A stretch of 64,000 bases of DNA from JAUYIV01 sp040882645 (GTDB lineage Bacteria; Actinomycetota; Acidimicrobiia; Spongiisociales; UBA11373). Positions 1-7,888 of this stretch are shown in pieces. The stretch spans positions 1 through 64,000 of the forward strand of contig JBBEAX010000052.1 of NCBI GenBank assembly GCA_040882645.1. The letters are read 5' to 3'. How positions within the stretch are numbered: the first letter of the stretch is position 1; each line of letters opens with the position of its first letter. The position numbers and the translations under genes were made by a program. The notes below the pieces were generated by a model. It was not told where the DNA came from and did not search any database. It saw only the letters and a program-made list of their open reading frames with translations.

Positions 1-30
1 GCGCCCGGCCGGGCGCCCGCGAGGGCGCCC
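1..30 (-). terminator. GC-rich inverted repeats beyond the aquaporin stop
   Basis: Bases 1-16 form a perfect palindrome (GCGCCCGG/CCGGGCGC), and 11-30 read GGGCGCCC, GCGA, GGGCGCCC. They lie just past the stop of the minus-strand aquaporin gene and could end its transcript. There is no clear U tract, so a terminator role is an inference. Confidence 0.4.
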
Positions 31-55
31 ACTCTGCGTTCGACCAACAGCCCCG

Positions 56-727
56 CTACATCATGTAGGGCATGTCGTCCGTGAGGTCGGTATCGCCAGT
101 GATGATCACCTTGTAGAGCACCCAGCCGACCAGGGCACCCACGGCCGGACCCGCCAGGTACACCCAGATGTCGCCGAACTCGCCCCCGACCAGCGCCGGA
201 GCGAACGACCGGGCGGGATTCACCGACGCCCCGGTGAACGGGGCCGCGGCCAAGTGCACCGCGGTCAGGGTGAGGCCGATTCCGAGGAAGGCCGTGGTCC
301 ACCGGCTCCTCGCCAGCACCAGGATGGCCATCACGAACACCGCAGTGAACACCGTCTCGCCGACAAAGGCCCCCAACGCGTCCACCGGTTCGGAGAACTG
401 GGTGATCGTCATCGCGACGAGCTCCTTGCTGAGCACGAAGGCCAGCAGCATGCTCGCCAGGATGGCGCCTACCGCCTGCGACACCCAATAGAAGAGCATG
501 TCGGTCATCGAAAGTCGCTTGTCCAAATACATGCCGAGCGACACCGCTGGATTGAAATGCCCGCCGGAGACACGTCCCACCGTGAACAGCGCCGCAATGA
601 GTGCGAGGCCGAACGCAAATGAGAGTGCCACCAGGTCGCCGCCCGAAGCGAGGATCGCTCCGGTTCCGATGCCCACGAGCACGAACGTCCCGTAGGCCTC
701 GGCGGCGTACTTCTGCCAGTCTTTCAT
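56..727 (-). CDS. Aquaporin, MIP-family channel
   Basis: A 223-residue membrane channel that passes water, possibly other small neutral solutes. It has six hydrophobic segments and both MIP pore loops: HFNPAVS (NPA at residues 59-61) and SVNPARS (170-172). Phe39, His158 and Arg173 fit the selectivity filter of water-type channels such as AqpZ; the usual Thr is Ala167. The start is the ATG at 727 (MKDWQKY), preceded by AGGGAGTTCCTGC, which holds a good ribosome site. The much longer open frame upstream is antisense to the next gene and was rejected. It is divergent from the F420-type oxidoreductase, with a 99-base spacer. Confidence 0.92.
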   Translation of the reverse strand: MKDWQKYAAEAYGTFVLVGIGTGAILASGGDLVALSFAFGLALIAALFTVGRVSGGHFNPAVSLGMYLDKRLSMTDMLFYWVSQAVGAILASMLLAFVLSKELVAMTITQFSEPVDALGAFVGETVFTAVFVMAILVLARSRWTTAFLGIGLTLTAVHLAAAPFTGASVNPARSFAPALVGGEFGDIWVYLAGPAVGALVGWVLYKVIITGDTDLTDDMPYMM

Positions 728-826
728 GCAGGAACTCCCTTCAGTCTTCCGTCTTGCCCCCAATGGCGGGTGTCGCGCGAGACTACGCGAACATGGAGGG
801 GTCTTCCCCCCGGCAAGAGAGGTTCC

Positions 827-1807
827 GTGACCGACTTCTACTACTTCTGCGGACACGAGCAGTGGCAGCCCGAGGACCTGGTCCGCCACGCCGCTCTCGC
901 CGAGGCCGTGGGCTTCGACGGCCTGATGGTGTCCGAGCACTTCCATCCTTGGGTCGACGACCATTCGGCGTCGGGTTTCGCCTTCTCGACCATCGGGGCG
1001 ATGGCGCAGGTGACCGAGCGAGTACGGATCACCACCGGCGTCACCACTCCTCTGTTCCGGTACCACCCCGCGGTGGTTGCCCAGGCCGCGGCGACCCTCG
1101 ACCGGCTCAGCGGCGGGCGCTTCGACCTCGGAGTGGGCACCGGCGAGAACATCAACGAGGGACCCCTCGGGTACGAGTTCCCGGGGTACCCGGAGCGCGC
1201 CGCCCGCATGCGCGAGGCCCTCGTGATCATGCGCCGGCTCCTCGACGGCGAGAAGCTCACCTTCGAGGGTGAGTACTACCGCACCGACCGGGCCCGGCTG
1301 TACAGCCCCCCCATCGGGCGGGTACGGCTGTGGATGGCCGCCGGCGCCCCCAAGTCGTCGGCGCTGGCGGCGGAGCTCGCCGACGGCATCATCACCAGCG
1401 TCAAAGTCCCCGCCGACACCATCGAGCAGGTGGTCGAACCGGCAGGCCGCGCCGCCGCCGCCGCAGGTCGTGAGCCCCCGACGATTCTCGCCACCCGGTG
1501 GTCGATCCACGCTGCCAGCGACGACGAGGCGTGGCAGGCACTGCGGTCCTGGCGCGGCCTGCGGGCTCCGGGCCGGCTCGAGGCGGTCGACCCGCAGGAC
1601 CTGCGGGAACGAGCCGACGAGATGCCCCGCGAGGAGGTTCTCGGCCGTTACGCGATCGTCCCGGATGTCGACGCCATCGTCGAGACCTATCGGCCGCTGT
1701 GTGAGGACGTCGGGGCCTCGGCCGTCACCTTCCAGATCGCCTCGCTGGATCAGGAGGCAACGATCAGGTTGCTCGGCGAGGAAGTGCTGCCGCGCCTCAG
1801 GAAGTAG
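827..1807 (+). CDS. F420-dependent LLM-class oxidoreductase (TIGR03557-like)
   Basis: A 326-residue luciferase-like (TIM-barrel) oxidoreductase. The motif LGVGTGENINE (residues ~100-110) and the TTPLFRYHPA stretch before it match the subgroup related to F420-dependent glucose-6-phosphate dehydrogenase (TIGR03557), so the cofactor is probably F420. The substrate is unknown. The GTG at 827 was chosen because GAGAGG sits four bases upstream and the protein then begins VTDFYYF, where family homology starts; the frame is open further upstream to 770. It converges with a second LLM gene two bases beyond its stop, so the two share a 3' end. Confidence 0.85.
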   Translation: MTDFYYFCGHEQWQPEDLVRHAALAEAVGFDGLMVSEHFHPWVDDHSASGFAFSTIGAMAQVTERVRITTGVTTPLFRYHPAVVAQAAATLDRLSGGRFDLGVGTGENINEGPLGYEFPGYPERAARMREALVIMRRLLDGEKLTFEGEYYRTDRARLYSPPIGRVRLWMAAGAPKSSALAAELADGIITSVKVPADTIEQVVEPAGRAAAAAGREPPTILATRWSIHAASDDEAWQALRSWRGLRAPGRLEAVDPQDLRERADEMPREEVLGRYAIVPDVDAIVETYRPLCEDVGASAVTFQIASLDQEATIRLLGEEVLPRLRK

Positions 1808-1809
1808 CG

Positions 1810-2811
1810 CTACCCGGTCGGGGCTAGGTGCTTCAGACCGGCGTAGACGGTGGCGGCATCGCCGATGATGTTGAGCGCGCCGACATCGACCCCGACCTCG
1901 GCATACTCCTCCAGTCGCCGCTGGATGGTGTCGGGCGAGCCCACCAGCCCCACTCCATCGACGATCGGATCGGTGAATGCGGCTGCCACGCCGGCACGGT
2001 CCCCTCGGGCGAACGCTTCGGCGATCCCCCGGGCGGCGTCGTCGTGGCCCAGCCAGGCGAGGAACCGGTTGTAGACCGGCTGGGCGAAGTACGGCCCGAA
2101 CCCGGCTCGGATCATCCCTCGCCCCGCGTCGACGTCGTCGGTGATCACCACATGGAACCGGGCCATCACCCGAAAGTGGTCGGGCAGGTCGCGGCCGGCC
2201 TCGTCGGCACCCCGGCGGATCTCGGCGATCTGGCGGGGCACTGTTTCCGGCGGCATCAGGTTGAGACACACCCCGTCGCCCACCGCACCGGCGAGCCGCA
2301 ACATCCGCGGGCCTAGGGCGCCAACGAATAGCCGCACCGGCCCTGCTGGTGGAGCATCGAGGCGGAAGCGTCGGGTCGTCAGGTACTCGCCCAGGTACTC
2401 ACGTTCACCATCGAGCAGGGCCCGGGTTGCCTCGACCGACTCGCCGACCCTTCCCAACGGCGGGACGAACTCGGCTCCGTGCCACTGCTCCACGATCACG
2501 TTGGACGAGGAGCCGATGCCGAGTGAGAACTCGCGCCCACGGAGGAGCTGGCTTACGGTCGCCGCGCCCATCGCCAACAGCGCCGGCGACCTGGTCATCG
2601 CCGGGACCACTGCCACCCCAAGGTGCATCCGCTCGGTTCGGGTGGCCAGCGCCCCCAGCAGGGTGAACGCTTCCGGCCCCGCCACCTCGGCGACCCATGC
2701 CTCCTCGTAACCGAGCCGTTCCGCCTCGACCGCCAGATCGACCAGGTCGGGGGCGGCGAATCCGGGCGTCGAGGGACTCAATCCGAGGCGCATCCGAGGA
2801 AGGTATGGCAT
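1810..2811 (-). CDS. LLM-class flavin/F420-dependent oxidoreductase
   Basis: A 333-residue luciferase-like monooxygenase-family protein. Recognisable parts are the N-terminal barrel strand MRLGLSPS, the cofactor segment SLGIGSSSNVIVEQWHG (~residues 102-118) and the C-terminal VGSPDTIQRRLEEYAEVGVD, typical of actinobacterial F420-binding LLM proteins. Its substrate is not known. Two starts are possible: ATG at 2811 or ATG at 2793 (MRLGLSP). The second fits the usual family N terminus, but neither has a strong ribosome site. The neighbour at 827-1807 is a different LLM subgroup, so this is not a recent tandem duplicate. Confidence 0.83.
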   Translation of the reverse strand: MPYLPRMRLGLSPSTPGFAAPDLVDLAVEAERLGYEEAWVAEVAGPEAFTLLGALATRTERMHLGVAVVPAMTRSPALLAMGAATVSQLLRGREFSLGIGSSSNVIVEQWHGAEFVPPLGRVGESVEATRALLDGEREYLGEYLTTRRFRLDAPPAGPVRLFVGALGPRMLRLAGAVGDGVCLNLMPPETVPRQIAEIRRGADEAGRDLPDHFRVMARFHVVITDDVDAGRGMIRAGFGPYFAQPVYNRFLAWLGHDDAARGIAEAFARGDRAGVAAAFTDPIVDGVGLVGSPDTIQRRLEEYAEVGVDVGALNIIGDAATVYAGLKHLAPTG

Positions 2812-2867
2812 CGCGGGCTGAGACGCAAAGAGGGACGACCAGCGAGCGGCCTACCATCGCCGCCGAA

Positions 2868-3221
2868 ATGCGCCGCACCCTCGAAGCGACCGCCCTCGGC
2901 CTTGCCGCCGGGTTTGCCGGTGGGCTGTTCGGGATCGGAGGCGGCCTGGTGATGGTCCCGGTGCTCGTCCTCTGGTTCGCCATCGGTCAACACCGGGCTC
3001 ACGGCACCTCGGCTGCGGTGATCGTGGCGGCGGCAAGCGCAGGGTTGATTCCCTTTGCCATGGACGGCGAGGTCGACTGGACCACCGCCGGGTGGATCCT
3101 GTGCGGTTCGCTGATCGGCGCCTTTGCCGGGGCGACCCTGGTATCTCGAGTCAGCCCCCTCTGGCTGGCCCGTGCCTTCTTCACCCTCACAGTCGTGGCC
3201 GCCATCAGGATGGCCGTGTGA
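2868..3221 (+). CDS. Half-size TauE/SafE (TSUP) membrane protein, first of a pair
   Basis: A 117-residue membrane protein equal to one repeat of the TauE/SafE (TSUP) anion-exporter fold, which normally spans about 250 residues with two repeats. The repeat signature is visible: GGLFGIGGGLVMVPVLVL near residue 20 and HGTSAAVI near residue 45, then three more hydrophobic segments. The start is the ATG at 2868 (MRRTLEATA); the open frame runs upstream to 2697 but would overlap the divergent LLM gene. Its stop overlaps the GTG of the next half-TSUP gene. Family members move sulfite, sulfoacetate or other organic acids; the substrate here is unknown. Confidence 0.82.
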   Translation: MRRTLEATALGLAAGFAGGLFGIGGGLVMVPVLVLWFAIGQHRAHGTSAAVIVAAASAGLIPFAMDGEVDWTTAGWILCGSLIGAFAGATLVSRVSPLWLARAFFTLTVVAAIRMAV

Positions 3222-3610
3222 TCACCATCATCGCTCTCATCGTGGTGGGGCTCCTCGCCGGAGTGATGTCGGCCGCCCTCGGCGTCGGAGGTGGAATCGT
3301 CTACGTTCCCGCCCTGGTTGCCCTGTTTGGTTTCGCCCAGCACGAGGCGCAGGGGACTTCCCTCGCGGTGATCGTGCCCACGATGATCGTGGCCGGAGTT
3401 GTGCACGGTCGGGCGAAAAGAGTGGATTGGAACCTCGTCGTGCCGCTCGCCCTCGCCTCCCTGGTGGGGGGCTTCTTCGGGGCGCGGACCGCGCTCGCCC
3501 TCGACGCCGTGTTGCTGCGCAGGATGTTCGCCGTTTTGCTGATCCTGGCCTCGCTCCGGATGTTGGCGAAGACCCGGCGGGCCAGCTACGAACCGCCGCT
3601 CACCCCCTGA
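3218..3610 (+). CDS. Half-size TauE/SafE (TSUP) membrane protein, second of a pair
   Basis: A 130-residue membrane protein with its own TSUP repeat signature (SAALGVGGGIVYVPALVALF, then QGTSLAVIV) and four hydrophobic segments. It begins at GTG 3218 inside the stop of the preceding half-size gene (GTGA), so the two are translated together. The likely reading is that the two peptides form one complete TSUP transporter as a heterodimer. A frameshifted single gene is less likely, because each half has its own repeat start and the junction is a normal stop/start overlap. Its end overlaps the convergent YdjM-like gene by 11 bases. Confidence 0.82.
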   Translation: MITIIALIVVGLLAGVMSAALGVGGGIVYVPALVALFGFAQHEAQGTSLAVIVPTMIVAGVVHGRAKRVDWNLVVPLALASLVGGFFGARTALALDAVLLRRMFAVLLILASLRMLAKTRRASYEPPLTP

Positions 3611-4127
3611 GAGGCACCTTCCCGTCTCGCAGGAACTGGCGCATCGCCCCTGGCTCACTGAGATGGCTGCGCCACAAGTAGATCAAATACGCCGCACCGG
3701 CCACTTCCCCGAGCCAGACCAGCGGATTGCTGATCATGTTGCCCACGAGCGTGCCGAAATCGGAGCCGGCGATTCGCGGGAAGTCGAATCCGAACAGCGG
3801 CCACAGGAACGCCTCCGGGCTCGCCCAGACCCCATCGAGGATCAGGTGGAGGAACCACCCCAGCACCACCACGATCGCCGCCTTGCGGGCGACCGACCGT
3901 CGCCTGGTCACGATCATGATCCCTGCGAGGGCGAGCACCGGAAGCAACAAGGAGTGGGCATACACCCGATGGTTGTGGAACACGTCGTTCCAGAAGATCG
4001 CGCCGATTGGCTTGTCGATGATGTCCGGGAGGAGCGCCCCGAGCGCCAACCACCGCAGGTCCATGTTGGGATCACGAAATACGTAGCGCGCAGCGAGTGT
4101 CGTCATACCGAGATGCCACAGCAGCAC
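3600..4127 (-). CDS. YdjM/metal-dependent hydrolase-like membrane protein
   Basis: A 175-residue membrane protein resembling the YdjM family (putative inner-membrane hydrolase, PF04307). Visible parts are LGALLPDIIDKP near residue 34, HNHRVYAHSLLLP with clustered histidines, and GWFLHLILDGVW, all typical of the family, with about four membrane segments. GTG 4127 was chosen over ATG 4106 because GAGGAGG lies seven bases upstream, inside the end of the RNase H gene, and the start VLLWHLG fits relatives. It is the third gene of a minus-strand operon. The biochemical role of the family is not settled. Confidence 0.72.
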   Translation of the reverse strand: MLLWHLGMTTLAARYVFRDPNMDLRWLALGALLPDIIDKPIGAIFWNDVFHNHRVYAHSLLLPVLALAGIMIVTRRRSVARKAAIVVVLGWFLHLILDGVWASPEAFLWPLFGFDFPRIAGSDFGTLVGNMISNPLVWLGEVAGAAYLIYLWRSHLSEPGAMRQFLRDGKVPLRG

Positions 4128-4129
4128 CG

Positions 4130-4531
4130 TTAGCCCTCCTCGTCGTAGGCGGCGTTCGCCAGTGCATCGGCCCGGCTGTTCAGGTGCCGACGGACATGAG
4201 CCACCTCGACCCGGGCGAACTCTCGCAGCAGGCCCACCGCCCGGCGGTGGAGCGGTTTGAGACCCTCGGCCTTCACGCGAAACTCGCCGTTCACCTGGCG
4301 CACGAGCAGCAGACTGTCCAGTCGCACCGCGAGGTCGTCCACCCCTTGGGTGCGGGCCGCCTCGAGGCCGGCAATCAACGCCTGGTATTCCGCCACATTG
4401 TTGGTGGCGATGCCGATCATCGACCCCTCCTCGACCACCGTGCCGCCGGCGGGATCGAGGAGGACGAAGCCGATCGCGGCAGGACCGGGATTGCCGCGTG
4501 ACGCGCCATCGCAGTAGAGGACATGGCTCAC
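4130..4531 (-). CDS. RNase H-like ribonuclease
   Basis: A 133-residue RNase HI-fold protein that would cut the RNA strand of RNA/DNA hybrids. The four acidic catalytic residues are in place: Asp8 (LYCDGASRGNPG), Glu48 (NNVAEYQAL), Asp72 (VRLDSLL) and Asp122 (SRADALAN). It starts with GTG at 4531, which overlaps the TGA of the zinc-ribbon gene upstream. The pairing of a C4 zinc-ribbon protein with an RNase H-like gene is common in actinobacteria. It is short compared with E. coli RNase HI (about 155 residues) and lacks the basic protrusion, like many actinobacterial forms. Confidence 0.86.
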   Translation of the reverse strand: MSHVLYCDGASRGNPGPAAIGFVLLDPAGGTVVEEGSMIGIATNNVAEYQALIAGLEAARTQGVDDLAVRLDSLLLVRQVNGEFRVKAEGLKPLHRRAVGLLREFARVEVAHVRRHLNSRADALANAAYDEEG

Positions 4532-5241
4532 CGTGGCGACAGTATCCGGCGGCAGTGGACACAGCGCGGCGGGTTGCCCTTGAGCGCCTGGGATCGTTCA
4601 GCGGCCGACAGGCGCAGGTGGCAAGCCCCACATACTCCATCGACCAGAGCAGCCGCCGCCACCCCCTCCTTGGATGGCCGGATCTCCTCGTATAGATCGA
4701 CCAGCTCGGGGTCGATCATGGGAACGATTCCGCTCCGCTTCTCACGAAGGCGGCTCACGTTCTCGTCGATCCGAGCCCATTCCCGCTGGATCTCTCCCTC
4801 GAGCCGGGTCTCGGTCTCGACGACACCACGGCGGCGCTCCTCGAGCCCGTCGATTTCGGCCTGCAGCGCCTCCCGTTGATCGATCAGGGCCAGAGCCTCA
4901 TCCTCCCGCGTCGAGATCCGGGTGCGCAGCATCGTGACTTCGTCTCGCAAGTGACCGGCGTCCCGAGCGCTCAACCCCCCGGCGTAGAGCCGCCGTTCCT
5001 CCCGCTCGAGCTTCTCTTCGTCGATCCGCATCTCCCCTTCGATCTTGTCCTCGGCGAGGTCGACCTCGCGCAAGTGGGAGGACCGCCCGGCGATGTCGGC
5101 GGCGAGGCGCTTCGAGAGCGTGTTGGCGGTGCGGTATTCGCCGAGGAGGGAAAGGCTCCCCCGCTGTTCGACCAGGCGGTCGATCTCCGAGTCGACCGCC
5201 TGGAGATCGAGGAGATCCTCGAGGCTGCGAATGTCCTCCAT
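4528..5241 (-). CDS. Coiled-coil C4 zinc-ribbon protein (zf-RING_7)
   Basis: A 237-residue protein with a long charged coiled coil (about residues 15-175) and a C-terminal zinc ribbon with two Cys pairs (CGACH and CVHC, ~residues 202-226), the layout of the zf-RING_7/DUF164 family (PF02591). The family is widespread and its role is unclear; a link to RNA or DNA handling is suggested by the RNase H neighbour. The start is ATG 5241 (MEDIRSLEDLL). The frame is open upstream through the heptamer repeats but carries no plausible start there. First gene of the minus-strand trio. Confidence 0.85.
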   Translation of the reverse strand: MEDIRSLEDLLDLQAVDSEIDRLVEQRGSLSLLGEYRTANTLSKRLAADIAGRSSHLREVDLAEDKIEGEMRIDEEKLEREERRLYAGGLSARDAGHLRDEVTMLRTRISTREDEALALIDQREALQAEIDGLEERRRGVVETETRLEGEIQREWARIDENVSRLREKRSGIVPMIDPELVDLYEEIRPSKEGVAAAALVDGVCGACHLRLSAAERSQALKGNPPRCVHCRRILSPR

Positions 5242-5312
5242 GGTGCCTGTCGTGTAGTGGGTGGGGAGAGGGTAGTGGGGGGCTAGAGCGAGCCTTGCGG
5301 GCGAGACCCCGC

Positions 5313-5475
5313 GATACGCAATACGCGATACGCGATTCGAAAATCCGCGATACGCGATACGCAATTCGAAGATCCGCGATACGACGGACCCGTATTGAGG
5401 CGTCAGGGCCTGGTCCGGTTCCTTCGTATCGCGTATCGCGTATTGCGTATCGCGTGCTCGCATCGCGTATCGCGC
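5313..5475. repeat. Inverted pair of 7-bp tandem repeat arrays (GATACGC / GCGTATC)
   Basis: On the left, heptamers run head to tail: GATACGC, AATACGC, GATACGC, GATTCGA at 5313-5340, then GATACGC, GATACGC, AATTCGA at 5349-5369, then a partial copy. On the right, 5424-5471 holds the complement: TCGTATC, GCGTATC, GCGTATT, GCGTATC, GCGTGCT and another GCGTATC at 5465. The two arrays could pair into a long stem. They fill much of the 413-base spacer between the divergent zinc-ribbon gene and the exopolysaccharide operon. No protein gene is supported there. Confidence 0.85.
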
Positions 5476-5534
5476 TTGTTGCTCAAGCCCCTGCCCCAAC
5501 AGGCCGAATCGTCACCTAACAAGAGGTGGGGCCG

Positions 5535-5606
5535 TGACTACTCAGAGTATTGATTTTGGGGGCAGGATGTCGTATCTTGCTACTCAGCGTAGCGCGCTGA
5601 CTACTC
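5535..5606 (+). promoter_or_regulatory. Three phased direct repeats upstream of the exopolysaccharide operon
   Basis: TGACTACTC occurs at 5535-5543 and 5598-5606, with a variant TGCTACTC at 5578-5585. The shared TACTC cores start at 5539, 5581 and 5602, so spacings are 42 and 21 bases, exactly four and two helical turns. Same-face spacing of a 9-base motif before a TTG start at 5655 suggests a regulator binding region. The same 9-mer occurs, inverted, at the start of the CAP/RTX gene (38365-38373). The regulator is not identifiable from this window. Confidence 0.5.
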
Positions 5607-5654
5607 CGGCTCGGGAGCGGAGTTTGGCCCCATGACCGCCCAAGGAGGCATCTG

Positions 5655-6518
5655 TTGACCCGGCTTCGTCGGCCATTGGCCGGCCTCGTCTTGCTCTTCA
5701 CCGCGGCAATCGCGGTCGACCGCGCCGGACTCAGCCGCGGCTCGGACGCCATCGCGTCGCATGTCTATGCCCTGGCTGCGCTGGCGGTCACCGCGCCCCT
5801 CGTATTCGCCGGACTCCGGCGCGCCCGACCCTGGCTGGTTCCCGCCGTCGCCGTGGCGATCCACCTTCTCTTTGGCGGGGCGATCGCCCGGCTTCGATCC
5901 GTCGACGGCGATGTCTATGTAGTGGTCACCGAAGTTGCATTCCTCGCCCTGGCCTCGTGGCTGGGCCAGCGTGTCGGGACGATTCTCGGTGAGCTGGACG
6001 AGACCCTCGGAGCGGTCGCCTTCGGAGAGTCGCCGGCGATCGACATCGAGTCGCCGAAGGCCGCGGCGGAAATCCACGCCGAGCTGGCTCGAAGCCGCCG
6101 ACACGGCCGGTCGATGACGCTCACCGTGCTCGTGGCCGAAGAAAGGTCCCTCGCCCGTGCGATCGACCAGGCATCCGGCGACATGGACCGAGCAGTCCGC
6201 AACCGCTTCGTCCTCGGCCGCCTGGCGCGTGCGGTCGGCGATCAACTGCGCCGCTCTGATCTGCTCTTCGAGCATCGTGCTTCGGGGCAGCTGTTCATCC
6301 TGAGCCCCGAGACGGACCAGGCCGGGGCAGAGCTCCTCGTGCGCCGGGTGGTCGACGCGGCCGCCCGGGTGGGCGTACCCGCCCACGCCGGCACCGCGGC
6401 CTTCCCCGACGATGCGATCGCGTTCGAGGGCCTCGTCGAGCACGCCGAGCGAGTGCTCGCTGCCAGCCACACGCACCAGCCGCTGTTGCGCGCCGTCAAT
6501 GAAATGGCGAGCGGATGA
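5655..6518 (+). CDS. Membrane-anchored degenerate GGDEF-like protein
   Basis: A 287-residue protein with three or four N-terminal membrane segments (about residues 8-108) and a C-terminal domain shaped like a GGDEF cyclase domain. Where an active enzyme has RYGGDEF it has HRASGQLFIL (residues 207-216), followed by the usual helix (ELLVRRVVDAA) and a strand like the SIGVA motif (VPAHAGTAAFP). It should not make cyclic di-GMP, but might bind a nucleotide or a partner. The TTG start is supported by AAGGAGG seven bases upstream. It opens the exopolysaccharide operon and overlaps the sugar transferase by four bases, so a role in controlling synthesis is likely. Confidence 0.75.
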   Translation: MTRLRRPLAGLVLLFTAAIAVDRAGLSRGSDAIASHVYALAALAVTAPLVFAGLRRARPWLVPAVAVAIHLLFGGAIARLRSVDGDVYVVVTEVAFLALASWLGQRVGTILGELDETLGAVAFGESPAIDIESPKAAAEIHAELARSRRHGRSMTLTVLVAEERSLARAIDQASGDMDRAVRNRFVLGRLARAVGDQLRRSDLLFEHRASGQLFILSPETDQAGAELLVRRVVDAAARVGVPAHAGTAAFPDDAIAFEGLVEHAERVLAASHTHQPLLRAVNEMASG

Positions 6519-7207
6519 CCGCCATCCCCACTCCGCGGCCGGCGCTCTGGTCCGGTTATGAATGGATCGACCAGATGCGACCAGAGCACCGGATGCTCAC
6601 CGGGGACGCCTATGCCATCGCCAAGCGATTGCTCGACATCGTTCTCGTGCTTCTTGCGCTGCCGCTGTGGGTGGTGGCGTGGGGGATGTGCGCGCTCGCC
6701 ATCAAGATCGACGATCCCAGCGCACCGGTGTTGTTCACCCAGCCACGCACCGGAATTGGCGGCAAGACCATCGTCATGCACAAGTTCCGGACGATGGTCC
6801 CCGACGCCGAAGCGATGAAGTGGGAGCTTCGCCACCTCAATGAGCTCGAATGGCCCGACTTCAAGATCACCAATGATCCGCGTATCACCCGGCCGGGCGG
6901 CTTCCTCCGCAAGACCAGCCTCGACGAGCTCCCCCAGTTGTGGGACGTGCTCATGGGGCGTCTCAGCCTCGTCGGACCACGCCCCACCGACTTCATGGCC
7001 GACACCTACCGCCTCTGGCAGACGGAGCGGCTCGACGTCAAGCCCGGCATCACCGGCCTGTGGCAGATCTACGGGCGGGGACTCTCCGAATTCGACGACC
7101 GCACCAGGCTCGACATCGCGTACGTGCAGCGGCGGAGTATCTGGTTCGACTTGCAGATCCTGTTCCGCACCATTCCGGCCGTGCTCACCCGGCGAGGCGC
7201 CAAGTAA
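6515..7207 (+). CDS. Initiating sugar-1-phosphate transferase (PF02397)
   Basis: A 230-residue polyprenyl-phosphate sugar-1-phosphate transferase, the enzyme that starts repeat-unit assembly on undecaprenyl phosphate at the inner face of the membrane. It has one hydrophobic segment (about residues 35-62), then the family's core: MHKFRTM, TSLDELPQLWDVL, SLVGPRPTDF and KPGITGLWQI. It lacks the large N-terminal multi-membrane region of WbaP/WcaJ proteins, so it is the short type. The sugar (galactose, glucose or an amino sugar) cannot be told. Its ATG lies in the stop of the GGDEF-like gene. Confidence 0.9.
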   Translation: MTAIPTPRPALWSGYEWIDQMRPEHRMLTGDAYAIAKRLLDIVLVLLALPLWVVAWGMCALAIKIDDPSAPVLFTQPRTGIGGKTIVMHKFRTMVPDAEAMKWELRHLNELEWPDFKITNDPRITRPGGFLRKTSLDELPQLWDVLMGRLSLVGPRPTDFMADTYRLWQTERLDVKPGITGLWQIYGRGLSEFDDRTRLDIAYVQRRSIWFDLQILFRTIPAVLTRRGAK

Positions 7208-7888
7208 ATGGACTTCAGAAGCGCCCTCCGCTCGATCGCCCTCGGCTGGTACTACCCCGCCCTGGGTCTACTGGTCGCGCTGGGGGCGGCCGCCTTCATC
7301 TACACCAATTCGTCTCCGGTCTACGAAGCTCGGGCGACCTATGTGGTCTTCCCGTACAGCGCTCCGGATGACGTCGACGTGGCCGAGAGCGTCAAGACTC
7401 TCGACTCGACCCGCAGCCGGTCGATTATGACCACCCTCGTCGAGATCGTCCAGAGTGACTCCGTTCGCGCCGAGGCTGCGGCCGCCGCCGGCCTCGACCT
7501 GGCCTCTCTGGAGGGCTACGAAATCGGCGGCGTGGTGCTCCCCGAAGCCAACCTGATCGCCACCACCGTCCGCGGCCCGGACCCGGTGGTTACGGTCCAA
7601 CTGTCCGGCGCGGTCGGCGATGCCGCCGTCGCCCGGTTCGTGGCGTTCTACCGAATCTACGACGCCGACGTGCTCGATCCGGCCGTACTGCCCACCTCCC
7701 CCTCCAACCGCGGGCTGATCGAACTCGGCGGCATGGCGGCCATTCTCGGCCTCATCGTCGGATCGGCGATCGCCCTCCTCCGCGATCCCGAGCCCGGCCG
7801 GCGCAGCTCGACCATGCACGGCCGGCTCGGCGCCTATGGGAATGTCACACCGATCAGAGAGCACGACCGGTACCAGAGGGTCGGATGA
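7208..7888 (+). CDS. Wzz-like polysaccharide chain-length protein
   Basis: A 226-residue protein with a membrane segment near each end (about residues 16-32 and 172-192) and an extracytoplasmic domain between. This is the layout of Wzz/polysaccharide co-polymerase proteins that set chain length. It lacks a C-terminal tyrosine kinase domain and a Tyr-rich tail, so no BY-kinase control is evident. It follows the sugar transferase directly (TAA then ATG) and overlaps the polymerase gene. Sequence identity with known Wzz proteins is hard to judge by eye, so the call rests on topology and position. Confidence 0.72.
   Translation: MDFRSALRSIALGWYYPALGLLVALGAAAFIYTNSSPVYEARATYVVFPYSAPDDVDVAESVKTLDSTRSRSIMTTLVEIVQSDSVRAEAAAAAGLDLASLEGYEIGGVVLPEANLIATTVRGPDPVVTVQLSGAVGDAAVARFVAFYRIYDADVLDPAVLPTSPSNRGLIELGGMAAILGLIVGSAIALLRDPEPGRRSSTMHGRLGAYGNVTPIREHDRYQRVG

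Noticed and set aside
5313..5475. CRISPR-like array
   Set aside because: Units are 7 bp without spacers, and no cas gene is present. The same holds for 59486-59527.
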